From: Nitrospirota bacterium
Lineage (GTDB): Bacteria; Nitrospirota; Nitrospiria; SBBL01; JAADHI01
DNA: 64,000 bases
Direction of reading: 5' to 3'
Assembly: GCA_029261215.1 (NCBI GenBank)
Contig: JAJDBT010000021.1
Location: 22,091 to 86,090 of the forward strand
Shown: positions 9,303-16,556 of the stretch, one piece after another
Layout of the letters: every line of letters begins with the position of its first letter
Numbering within the stretch: position 1 is the stretch's first letter
The notes under the pieces: model-generated
The model's database searches: none
Seen by the model: the letters and a program-made list of their open reading frames with translations, nothing else
What the model was told of the DNA's origin: nothing
Translations under genes and position numbers: made by a program

Positions 9303-10286
9303 CAAATCGACCAAGGGGCTTTTCACACTGCTTATGTTTTGTTTGAGTACATGCGTATAAATTTCCGTCGTACTCACATCCGCATGCCCCAAAAGTTCCT
9401 GCAAAACCCGAATATTTACGCCAGACTCCAAGACATGCGTCGCAAAAGAATGCCGCAAGGTATGACACGAAGCGCGCTTCACAATCCCTGCTTTCTCACG
9501 CGCAAGGCTTACCGCTTTTTGAAGCCCCGTTTCATTGCTGTGATGCCGCCGTATTTTTCCGCTCCTCGGATCCTTCGATCTGCTTTTGGAAGGAAAGACA
9601 TACTGCCACCCCCACGCTTTGGCCGCCCCGGTCAACTTACGCGCCAGTGCAGTTGGAAGGTAAACCTCGCCAAAGCCTTCACCCAGATCAAATTGATGCA
9701 GGATCTGAACCCGATTGAGATGATTTTTTAAAGGCAGATGCATCATCTCCGGAAGCAAGGTGACCCGGTCCTTATTGCCCTTTCCGTCACGTACGATCAG
9801 CAATCCATTCTCAAAATCAAGATCCTGAACCCGAAGCCGCACCACCTCCATCAGCCTCAGTCCGCTCCCGTAAAGCAGCTTCGCCATGAGTTGGTGTGTG
9901 CCTTCGATCTGTCGGATGAGCCTCGCAACCTCATCCGGGCTTAAAACCACCGGGAGCCGTTTCGACTTTTTTGCCCGAATCGGTGCCAACTTTTCATCCA
10001 TTGGCAATTGGAGCACTTCTCAATACAAAAATAAAACCGCATTCATGGCCTGCCGCTGGGTTGCGGCGGCCACATTGCGATTGATCGCAAGATGACTGAG
10101 AAAGCGTTCGATTTCATCTTTTCCCATCTCTTTCGGGTGCCGCGTGTCATTGAACTTAATAAACTTGATAATCCATTGCACGTATGTTTTTTCTGTTCGA
10201 ATGGAATAGTGATGATAGCGGAGCACTTCACGAACTTGATCAATTAATCGTGTTGATTTGGGGAGAAATTTTTCTTTGATTTTTGC
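9303..10286 (-). pseudogene. Integron integrase (IntI-type tyrosine recombinase), inactivated
   Basis: Homology to integron integrases spans the whole region in one frame. The N-terminal core-binding domain (LIDQVREVLRYHHYSIRTEK, LSHLAINRNVAAATQRQA) is followed by the catalytic domain with GSGLRLMEVVRLR, the IntI-specific insert around YVFPSKSRSKDPRSG, CHTLRHSFATH, GHADVSTTEIYTH and the end SVKSPLVDL. The R, H-x-x-R, H and Y catalytic residues are all present. A TGA at 10020-10022 interrupts the frame between NAVLFLY and EVLQLP, where the family usually has Arg, so a CGA to TGA change is likely. The natural stop after SPLVDL and a recognisable start codon are missing: the frame runs on into antisense hemC on one side and into a cassette remnant on the other. 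Confidence 0.88.
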
Positions 10287-10289
10287 CCG

Positions 10290-10418
10290 GACATATGGCA
10301 CGGTATCACGGTACGCGTTACGTTCGATGCTGAATCCGAAAATCCTGTAGAGCAACAACGTCAAGGATGGCAGGCCATTCTGAACAATTTTGCCAAGCAC
10401 GTAGAAGCGCGTGAGTGA
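10290..10418 (+). pseudogene. Truncated integron cassette: C-terminal end of an SRPBCC/AHSA1-like gene
   Basis: On the plus strand, antisense to the apparent upstream extension of the integrase frame, an open frame reads DIWHGITVRVTFDAE...QRQGWQAILNNFAKHVEARE and stops at 10416-10418. This matches the C-terminal strand and long helix of SRPBCC (AHSA1/polyketide-cyclase-like) proteins, about 42 residues of the usual 140-160. An attC site starts 21 bp after the stop, as in a gene cassette. The 5' part is missing, and the junction with the integrase homology falls at about 10286-10290, so a deletion probably removed attI and most of this cassette. Family assignment is by motif recognition only. 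Confidence 0.55.
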
Positions 10419-10439
10419 ATATGTCGTATCAGCAAAAGC

Positions 10440-10504
10440 AACTAACATGGCGTTCGAGAGGGACGCGCCAAAAAACCGGCGCGTCCCTCAACTTTACGTT
10501 AGGC
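10440..10504 (+). repeat. Integron attC recombination site
   Basis: A 65-bp site with attC architecture. The right-hand R' core is GTTAGGC (10498-10504), matching GTTRRRY. The left-hand R'' AACTAAC (10440-10446) pairs with it at five of seven positions. Between them a perfect 12-bp inverted repeat GAGGGACGCGCC/GGCGCGTCCCTC (10458-10469 and 10478-10489) encloses an 8-nt loop. Orientation and position, after a truncated cassette frame and directly before the next cassette gene, fit a cassette array starting beside the integrase pseudogene. Confidence 0.85.
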
Positions 10505-10532
10505 TTTTTTCAAAAAATTGGAGGGCCATCTC

Positions 10533-10958
10533 ATTAAAAAATATAATCTTCGTGTAATTGCAGTTTTATTTTTCTTTACGTTTTATGGTTGCGCGACACC
10601 TACGCTTTGGAAAGCCACTGATCCAAATAAATATGTTGAAGTTTCAGCTGATTATATTTCTGAGGAACACCTAACCTCAAAGGGCATAACGTACCATAGA
10701 GATGATAAGCGCGGTGTCTATTATATCGAAAAAGACAATTTGGCAAAACTGAAAGATTACACAGTTAGAGTATTTGCAACACCGGTCAGTGTCATGCTAG
10801 ATGCAACCTTGTCGATTCTTGTCGTAGGTACCCTTGGTGTACTATGGATTATTGATAGTGACCTAGATAACGAGAAGAAAGAACGACAGCAAAAACGAGA
10901 TAAATGTTCATTTGATCCAGATTGTCCATATGACAAAAATGGCTTGTACCGATACTAA
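10533..10958 (+). CDS. Integron-cassette lipoprotein of unknown function
   Basis: About 141 aa, not recognised. The start of the frame gives a positively charged, hydrophobic signal (KKYNLRVIAVLFFFTFYGC) with lipobox FYGC, so the product should be a lipoprotein. After a polar region comes a second hydrophobic segment (VMLDATLSILVVGTLGVLWII, near residues 90-110), then a charged tail with a Cys pair (CSFDPDCPYD). There is no ATG at the 5' end: a GGAGGG (10520-10525) stands 7 nt before an ATT codon at 10533; a TTG at 10518 is the alternative. The gene begins 28 bp after the attC R' core, as expected of a cassette, and is visibly more AT-rich than its neighbours. Confidence 0.6.
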   Translation: MKKYNLRVIAVLFFFTFYGCATPTLWKATDPNKYVEVSADYISEEHLTSKGITYHRDDKRGVYYIEKDNLAKLKDYTVRVFATPVSVMLDATLSILVVGTLGVLWIIDSDLDNEKKERQQKRDKCSFDPDCPYDKNGLYRY

Positions 10959-11041
10959 GTTTTGTGACTTTTGGGTTTGAAAAAATAGAAAGAAATTGTT
11001 CTGTATCAGACTATAAATTTGAGCTCAGTTTTTAGAACGGT

Positions 11042-11064
11042 GCAACCTGTCGCTCAACCCGACC
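11042..11064 (+). repeat. Possible half attC site at the far end of the integron
   Basis: GCAACCTGTCGCTCAACCCG and the next few bases resemble the left half (R'' and L'') of a typical attC. No matching right half or GTTRRRY core follows; instead the sequence passes into the region beside the M23 gene. This would mark the broken end of the cassette array. Weak evidence, by likeness only. Confidence 0.4.
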
Positions 11065-11102
11065 AGTGTCTGCTTTCCGATTTTAGGCCAACCAAACGGA
11101 AT

Positions 11103-11957
11103 TTAATCCAGTTTGATATCCACAAGGGCATAAGGGTCGATTTTTGCGTTGTTGATCCGCATGCCCCAATGCAGATGAGGGCCGGTGACACGGCCTGACA
11201 TGCCAACCCGTCCGATTTGATCACCGGCTTTCACCTTTTCTCCCAGTACAACATCGACGCCTGAGAGATGAAAATACATACTAAAAAGCCCAAAACCATG
11301 ATCAATCACTACTGATCGGCCATTAAAAAAAAAGTCATCGACCAGTACCACTTTTCCGTGGTTGGGCGCGATAATGGGTGTGCCCGTCGGTGCCGAGATA
11401 TCTTCTCCGGTGTGAGAACGCCTGGCTTGGCCGTTAATCAGACGGCGGCGGCCGAAGGTGCCCTGCCGTTTTCCTGTCACCGGGGCGATAAATGCGCCCT
11501 CCCACAATTTTTCCGGGACGCTTTCAGCAAAAGCCATTTTCATCAGACCGGCTTCCCGGTTTACACGGGTCAAGGTGGGAGGATCCAGATCGACCTTTTG
11601 TTTGGGGAGCGTCAGTTCCTGTAAACCAAACTTCTGCGCCTGGACTTCGATCAAAACCTCTTTTTGAACGGTTTTGCCAGGAACGGCCCAGGTCGCCAAT
11701 AAAGGAAGGACCCCGACCGGCTGATCCATATCAATCCCGACAAGCGCAAAAAATGCCCCTTGTCCCATTTTAAAAAAGGGAATGGCCTGCCCTTTAAACC
11801 GACCTGTGACTGATGCCACACCCTCTCCCGGATGAAGCTCAATCCGGCCCAAAGCCCCCTGCTTGACTTGAATGGTGTCCGCAGCCTGAACTGAAGTGGA
11901 TAAAAAGATAAACAATAAAAAAAGACTGCCCAAAAATAAGACCTTATTGTTGTACAT
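11103..11957 (-). CDS. M23-family metallopeptidase (secreted, LytM-type)
   Basis: A 284-aa protein with an N-terminal signal peptide (FLGSLFLLFIFLSTSVQA), a beta-rich N-terminal domain, and a C-terminal LytM/M23 domain from about residue 165. The zinc ligands are visible in SHTGEDIS (HxxxD) and in HLHWG (HxH). This is a peptidoglycan endopeptidase-type fold; the catalytic set looks intact, so it is predicted active in the periplasm. ATG 11957 is preferred over an upstream TTG; it overlaps the end of pafA by 14 bp, making it the last gene of the proteasome operon, an unexpected neighbour. A direct link to Pup-proteasome function is not implied by its domains. Confidence 0.9.
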   Translation of the reverse strand: MYNNKVLFLGSLFLLFIFLSTSVQAADTIQVKQGALGRIELHPGEGVASVTGRFKGQAIPFFKMGQGAFFALVGIDMDQPVGVLPLLATWAVPGKTVQKEVLIEVQAQKFGLQELTLPKQKVDLDPPTLTRVNREAGLMKMAFAESVPEKLWEGAFIAPVTGKRQGTFGRRRLINGQARRSHTGEDISAPTGTPIIAPNHGKVVLVDDFFFNGRSVVIDHGFGLFSMYFHLSGVDVVLGEKVKAGDQIGRVGMSGRVTGPHLHWGMRINNAKIDPYALVDIKLD

Positions 11958-13311
11958 TTGCCGCCGCAATCAATTCATTCACACGTTGATTTTCCGAAGA
12001 AAAAGGATCCATACACAAGATCGTCTCTTCCCAATATCCATTGAGTTTCAGATAAGTCCAATCCACAGTATACGATCTGTTTTTGGCTTTTGCAAAACGG
12101 ATAAAATCCCCACGGGTCTTGGCCCGTGTCGACTGAGGCGGCATTTCGATTGCCCGTTGAATATCCTCTTCGGTGGCAACGCATTCAATCAAGCCGCTTC
12201 GATTCAACAAATAATAAAGTCCACGATCCTGATTGATGTCATGATACTGTAAATCCATCATGGCCACACGAGAATCATCCAGACCACAGCCTTTTTTATC
12301 CATATACGACTCAATCAAGGATTTTTTGGCGATCCAGTCGATCTCGCGATCCAGACGGGCTGGATCTTCCGACAACTCATCCAATACAAATTCCCAACGA
12401 TCAACAATATCACGGCTGACCGGATCATCCTCAACAAAAGAAAGATATTCTTTGGCCTTTTCAAGGTAGACCCGCTGGATTTCAATCGCAGAGAGCTCTT
12501 TCCCTTTTTCTAGTCGAACCCGCTTTTTCAGGGTCGTATCCCGGGAAATTTCACGCATCGCTTTCACAGGATCATCCAACTCCAGTCCATCGATAAAAAA
12601 TTTGTCTTCAATCATCGCCAGGATAATCGCCGTCGTGCCGACTTTCAAATAGGTCGCATATTCCGACATATTTGAATCCCCGACAATAATATGGAGACGG
12701 CGGTATTTTTCGGCATCCGCATGCGGCTCATCCCGCGTGTTAATAATACTTCGGGAAGATGTGGTTGAAGAGGAGGTTTTTTCATGAATATGCTGGGAGC
12801 GTTGAGAAATAAAATAATGACTCTTTCCCCCGATTTTGAGAACCTTGCCCGCACCCGTATAAATCTGCCGGGAGACAAAAAAGGGGATCAATTGTTCAGT
12901 GACTTTCCAGAAATCGATATCGCGCCGCATGAGATAATTTTCGTGGCAGCCATAGGTGTTCCCCATCGAATCAGTATTGTTTTTATAAATGTAGATGTCG
13001 CCTGAGAGGCCTTCCTCCTGAAGTCTTTTCTGCGCAATCGGCAGGCATCGCTCCAAAAGACGTTCACCCGCCTTGTCATGCACAACGGCATCAAAAACCT
13101 GATCACATTCGGGCGTCGCATATTCAGGATGGCAACCCGTATCCTGGTAGAAACGGGCCCCATTGGTGAGAAAGGCATTTGAAGGCCAGCTGTTGGGAAT
13201 CAGACCTTCAAAAACATAACCGAGGATTTTTTCCATAGGAAGATATACCTTCCCATGCGGTGTAAAAATGAGTCCGTATTCCGTTTCGAGACCAAAGATT
13301 CTGTTTTTCAT
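11944..13311 (-). CDS. pafA: Pup--protein ligase PafA
   Basis: PafA joins the C-terminal glutamate of Pup to substrate lysines using ATP; it belongs to the glutamine-synthetase-like carboxylate-amine ligases. At 455 aa it is full length. RIFGLETEYG carries the first metal-binding glutamates, and the catalytic Asp is D57 in FYQDTGCHPEYATPEC. NNTDSMGNTYGCHENY and the downstream INTRDEPHAD motif complete the site. It lacks the N-terminal insert (Dop loop) found in the paralogue at 15037, which tells ligase from deamidase/depupylase. It follows prcA by 30 bp, in the standard actinobacterial operon order. Confidence 0.96.
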   Translation of the reverse strand: MKNRIFGLETEYGLIFTPHGKVYLPMEKILGYVFEGLIPNSWPSNAFLTNGARFYQDTGCHPEYATPECDQVFDAVVHDKAGERLLERCLPIAQKRLQEEGLSGDIYIYKNNTDSMGNTYGCHENYLMRRDIDFWKVTEQLIPFFVSRQIYTGAGKVLKIGGKSHYFISQRSQHIHEKTSSSTTSSRSIINTRDEPHADAEKYRRLHIIVGDSNMSEYATYLKVGTTAIILAMIEDKFFIDGLELDDPVKAMREISRDTTLKKRVRLEKGKELSAIEIQRVYLEKAKEYLSFVEDDPVSRDIVDRWEFVLDELSEDPARLDREIDWIAKKSLIESYMDKKGCGLDDSRVAMMDLQYHDINQDRGLYYLLNRSGLIECVATEEDIQRAIEMPPQSTRAKTRGDFIRFAKAKNRSYTVDWTYLKLNGYWEETILCMDPFSSENQRVNELIAAANVQQ

Positions 13312-13341
13312 CGGTCACCCCTTCTCGTCTCGATCAGGAAA

Positions 13342-14019
13342 TTATGCTTTTGTATACGTCGCAAGCTCGCGAGGGCTGAGTCTTCTAAACTGCCGTCCTT
13401 CCTGGCTTCGATCTAAAACCGCAACTTCAAATGTCTGCGGATCTGTTTTTTGCTCACTGCCCGTATCCAGGGCTTCGCGACAAATCTTGATCGCCCCTTT
13501 TAAAGTCGTGAGTGCGTAATGCGATCTTAAGGCTTCGGTCAATTCTTCCGATTTTCCGCCGACCACGCTGAAGGATTTTTCATCATGAATACTGCCGTCA
13601 AATTGGATACGATAGATGGCATTTTCTTCGGTGCTGGCACCAACTTCGACAACGAGAATTTCGATCTCCAGGGGTTTCATTTCCTGACTAAACACAGTAC
13701 CAATCGTCTGAGAATAGGCATTCGCGAGCGAGCGAGACGTGACATCCTCCCGGCTATAAACATAGCCGGTCATGTCTGCGTGGCGGATACCGGCTTTGCG
13801 AAGATTTTCAAATTCACTGTATTTTCCTGCCCCGGCAAAAGCGATTTTGTCATAAATTTCAGAGATCTTGTTTAAGGAACTCGGGTTGTCTGCAAAAAGA
13901 AGAATGCCTGATTTGTATTCCATCGCAATTGTCGAGCGACCTCGGGAAATCCCCTTTCGGGCATACTCCGCCTTGTCCTGCATCATTTGTTCGGGTGAGA
14001 CGTAAAAAGGCATACCCAT
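13342..14019 (-). CDS. prcA: Proteasome subunit alpha PrcA
   Basis: Alpha subunit of the bacterial 20S proteasome, 225 aa. It opens with the alpha-type N-terminal region (PFYVSPEQMMQDKAEYARKG, the alpha-subunit signature helix) that gates the barrel, and has no N-terminal Thr nucleophile. Typical segments are KISEIYDKIAFAGAGKYSEF and IGTVFSQEMKPLEIEI. It is separated from the upstream beta-subunit gene by 5 bp, implying balanced co-translation. Its outer rings dock the Mpa/ARC C-terminal tail encoded in the same operon. Confidence 0.96.
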   Translation of the reverse strand: MGMPFYVSPEQMMQDKAEYARKGISRGRSTIAMEYKSGILLFADNPSSLNKISEIYDKIAFAGAGKYSEFENLRKAGIRHADMTGYVYSREDVTSRSLANAYSQTIGTVFSQEMKPLEIEILVVEVGASTEENAIYRIQFDGSIHDEKSFSVVGGKSEELTEALRSHYALTTLKGAIKICREALDTGSEQKTDPQTFEVAVLDRSQEGRQFRRLSPRELATYTKA

Positions 14020-14024
14020 AAGGT

Positions 14025-14828
14025 TTATCTTCCTCCTAATTGAGAAATCATCTCTTCATAGACTGCCCTCACTGCATCGTCAGGCACATCTCTAACCCCT
14101 TTTTCATCAATGACTTTGACATTTGGAAAAATACCACGAAGCATGTCCGGCCCACCCGTCGCGACGTCAGCCTCAGCTGCGTCATAGATTGCTTCTAAAG
14201 CAACACGTGTCGCCTCTTCACTGGACATATCGGGTTTAAATAGTCGCTTTATTGTCCCTTTGGCGTCTCGCCCCCCTGATCCGGTGGCATAATATGCACG
14301 TTCTTCGTATCGACCGCCGGCAATATCATATTTAAAAATTCGGCCCGTTTTTCGCTTCAGGTCATAGCCTGCATAAATTGGAACGACCACCAAGCCTTGC
14401 ATGGCCATCGGTAAATTGGCCTTGATCATTTGCGCCAGTTTATTCGCTTTCCCCTCCATAGAGAGCAGAATTCCCTCCAGTTTTTCATAGTGTTCCAATT
14501 CCACCTGAAAAAGACGGGTCAATTCGATACAAGGCCCTGCAGCGCCAGAAATGGCGATGGCCGACGTTTCGTCGGTTTTATAAACCTTTTCGATACGGCG
14601 CTCTGAAATCGTATAGCCCTCAGTCGCTCGTCGATCTCCGCAGATGACCACACCGTCCCGATACCGTAAGGCGAGAATGGTCGTGCCGTGAGGAACAGAA
14701 TCCAGTAAGGACTGATTTTCGGCTGATGCCCCTCCCATACTCAGACGGCTTAACAAGAAATCAGGATGTTGGGAGGTCAATAAGTCATGGAAACTGGAGC
14801 CGGGATCATTCAACTGCAATGGGGCCAC
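14025..14828 (-). CDS. prcB: Proteasome subunit beta PrcB
   Basis: Catalytic subunit of the 20S proteasome, 267 aa including a 48-residue propeptide. Autocleavage before Thr49 (HG|TTILALRYRDG) should expose the N-terminal nucleophile. Numbered from that Thr, the conserved Asp17 (GDRRATEG) and Lys33 are both in place. The propeptide contains DFLLSRL, similar to assembly propeptides of the family. The start is GTG at 14828, sharing one base with the pup stop codon; a GGGAGGAGAG stretch inside the pup 3' end acts as ribosome-binding site, so pup and prcB are tightly coupled. Confidence 0.96.
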   Translation of the reverse strand: MAPLQLNDPGSSFHDLLTSQHPDFLLSRLSMGGASAENQSLLDSVPHGTTILALRYRDGVVICGDRRATEGYTISERRIEKVYKTDETSAIAISGAAGPCIELTRLFQVELEHYEKLEGILLSMEGKANKLAQMIKANLPMAMQGLVVVPIYAGYDLKRKTGRIFKYDIAGGRYEERAYYATGSGGRDAKGTIKRLFKPDMSSEEATRVALEAIYDAAEADVATGGPDMLRGIFPNVKVIDEKGVRDVPDDAVRAVYEEMISQLGGR

Positions 14829-15025
14829 TACTCTCCTCCCTTCTGCACATAATTCTTAACAAATTCTTCTGCATTTTCTTCAAGAACATCATCGATTTCG
14901 TCCATCACCTTATCCAGATCTTCTTTTATTTTCTTACCCTTTTCAACAACTTCAGGATTGGCCTCGACAGAGGCCTCTTCTTTACTTTCTTGTTTTTCTT
15001 CTGTTTTTTTATCTTGTTTCTTCAT
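14828..15025 (-). CDS. pup: Prokaryotic ubiquitin-like protein Pup
   Basis: A 65-aa, highly charged, disorder-prone protein ending in Gly-Gly-Glu. The C-terminal half (KKIKEDLDKVMDEIDDVLEE) is the helix-forming region that binds the Mpa/ARC coiled coil; YVQKGGE is the conjugation tail. Because it ends in Glu and not Gln, Pup is made ready for ligation by PafA and needs no deamidation by Dop. Dop is still encoded next door and would serve mainly for removal of Pup from substrates. The gene lies between dop and prcB, the conserved order. Confidence 0.95.
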   Translation of the reverse strand: MKKQDKKTEEKQESKEEASVEANPEVVEKGKKIKEDLDKVMDEIDDVLEENAEEFVKNYVQKGGE

Positions 15026-15036
15026 GCCAAGTTACC

Positions 15037-16512
15037 TCATGACGCAATTAAATGAACCAATGCTTCTGCAGAACTCGCTTCTTCTAACAATGCTCCCACT
15101 AAAACTTCTGTCCCTTTCCACGGGTCCATCAACGGTACTTTTTTAATCGTATCACCACCCACATCAAATAAAACAGAGGTCCAGCTTGCAGCGTAAATTT
15201 CCTTTGCAAATTTTTTAAGACAGGTCCCTCTAAAATAAGCACGCGTGTCAGAGGGTGGATCTTCCTGGGCTTTCCGCAACAATTCAGGGGAAACCAGTTT
15301 TTCGACAAAGCCGCCGCGTTCCAATGAAAAAAAGAGCCCTTTTTTCCGATCGATATTATGATACTGCAAATCCATCAATGCAATACGCGAATCCTCCCAA
15401 TCACAGCCTTTTCTTTCAATAAAAGAGTCAATCAGCGTCTTTTTAATCACCCAATCCACCTCGCGAGACAACTGCATCGGGTCTTCTTCCAACTTGTCGA
15501 GCACATCCCGCCACCGCTTTAAAATATCAATCGTGACCGGGTCTTCGTCTTTTTCAAAATGAGTTTCGGCGACAGCTAAATACGCCCGTTGAATTTCGAT
15601 CGCTGTCGCCTTCCTCCCCTTTAGGAGTGGGATTGTTTTTTTCAAGGTCAAGTCGCGGGAAACCGCTTTGATACTTTTGACCGGATCTTCAAGAGCCACA
15701 CCCTTGACTTCACAACCCGCTTCAAGCATGGCCAAAACCAGGGATAACGTCCCCACTTTTAAAAAAGTGGACACCTCGGACATATTCGTATCCCCGACAA
15801 TCACATGAAGCCGCCGATACAGGTCACGATCCGCATGCGGTTCATCTCGTGTATTAATGATCGGACGTTTGACCATCGTATTTAAATCCACAAGGGTCTC
15901 AAAAAAGTCGGAACGCTGAGAAATCTGATACGCGGCCGGATCCGTTTTATTTTCGTAACCAACCTTACCCGAACCCGCATAAATCTGTCGTGTGACCAGG
16001 AATGGGGTTAATTGACTGACAATCTTTTCAAAAGAGAGCTTGCGAGATACAAGGAAATTCTCGTGATATCCGTAACTGTTCCCTTTGCCGTCCGAATTAT
16101 TTTTATAGACCGACAGCGCCACAGTTCCCCCTTTAAGGGAGCGGGTCATTTCAAGCGCATCCTCAATCATGCGCTCTCCCGCTTTTTCGTACACAAGGAG
16201 ATCCAGGGCATTCACACACTCCGGCGTTGAATATTCGGGATGTGCGCCATCGACGTAAAGACGTCCACCATTGGGTAACAACTTGTTTAAAAGACGGTTG
16301 TAGTCCGGGCCGGGTCGTTCCCGCTCTCCATCCGCTTCATACCCCCGTGCATCTAGCAAGGGATTTTCATTTTCATAATTCCAAAGAATAGAGGTCGAAG
16401 GCAAGGAAGGGTAACTGTTGACGAGAAAAATAGAATTTGAAACGGGATCGGAGGACGCAGGATTTTTTGCAGCAATTCCAAATTCCGTCTCTGTTCCGAG
16501 GATCTTTTTCAT
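15037..16512 (-). CDS. dop: Depupylase/deamidase Dop
   Basis: Dop removes Pup from conjugates (and deamidates PupQ in other organisms). 491 aa. It shares the PafA fold but carries the diagnostic N-terminal insert (about residues 18-56, including SILWNYENENPLLDARG) before the active-site region RLYVDGAHPEYSTPEC with Asp88. KNNSDGKGNSYGYHENF and INTRDEPHAD are conserved. Paralogous to pafA in the same operon. It starts at ATG 16512 after an AGGAGGGGAGG purine run. Since the local Pup ends in Glu, its deamidase activity may be unnecessary here (inference). Confidence 0.95.
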   Translation of the reverse strand: MKKILGTETEFGIAAKNPASSDPVSNSIFLVNSYPSLPSTSILWNYENENPLLDARGYEADGERERPGPDYNRLLNKLLPNGGRLYVDGAHPEYSTPECVNALDLLVYEKAGERMIEDALEMTRSLKGGTVALSVYKNNSDGKGNSYGYHENFLVSRKLSFEKIVSQLTPFLVTRQIYAGSGKVGYENKTDPAAYQISQRSDFFETLVDLNTMVKRPIINTRDEPHADRDLYRRLHVIVGDTNMSEVSTFLKVGTLSLVLAMLEAGCEVKGVALEDPVKSIKAVSRDLTLKKTIPLLKGRKATAIEIQRAYLAVAETHFEKDEDPVTIDILKRWRDVLDKLEEDPMQLSREVDWVIKKTLIDSFIERKGCDWEDSRIALMDLQYHNIDRKKGLFFSLERGGFVEKLVSPELLRKAQEDPPSDTRAYFRGTCLKKFAKEIYAASWTSVLFDVGGDTIKKVPLMDPWKGTEVLVGALLEEASSAEALVHLIAS

Positions 16513-16556
16513 TGCGGTGAGGCCTCCCCTCCTAGTGCATGTGGAATTTCGCGCTT

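Noticed and set aside
9339..9731. Plus-strand frame opposite the integrase
   Set aside because: Shadow of the integrase coding pattern with no own motifs.
10020..10448. N-terminal leader of the integrase frame (about 55 residues starting MLVAFADTTYSL)
   Set aside because: It is antisense to a cassette remnant and its start lies inside attC; IntI homology begins only near 10286.
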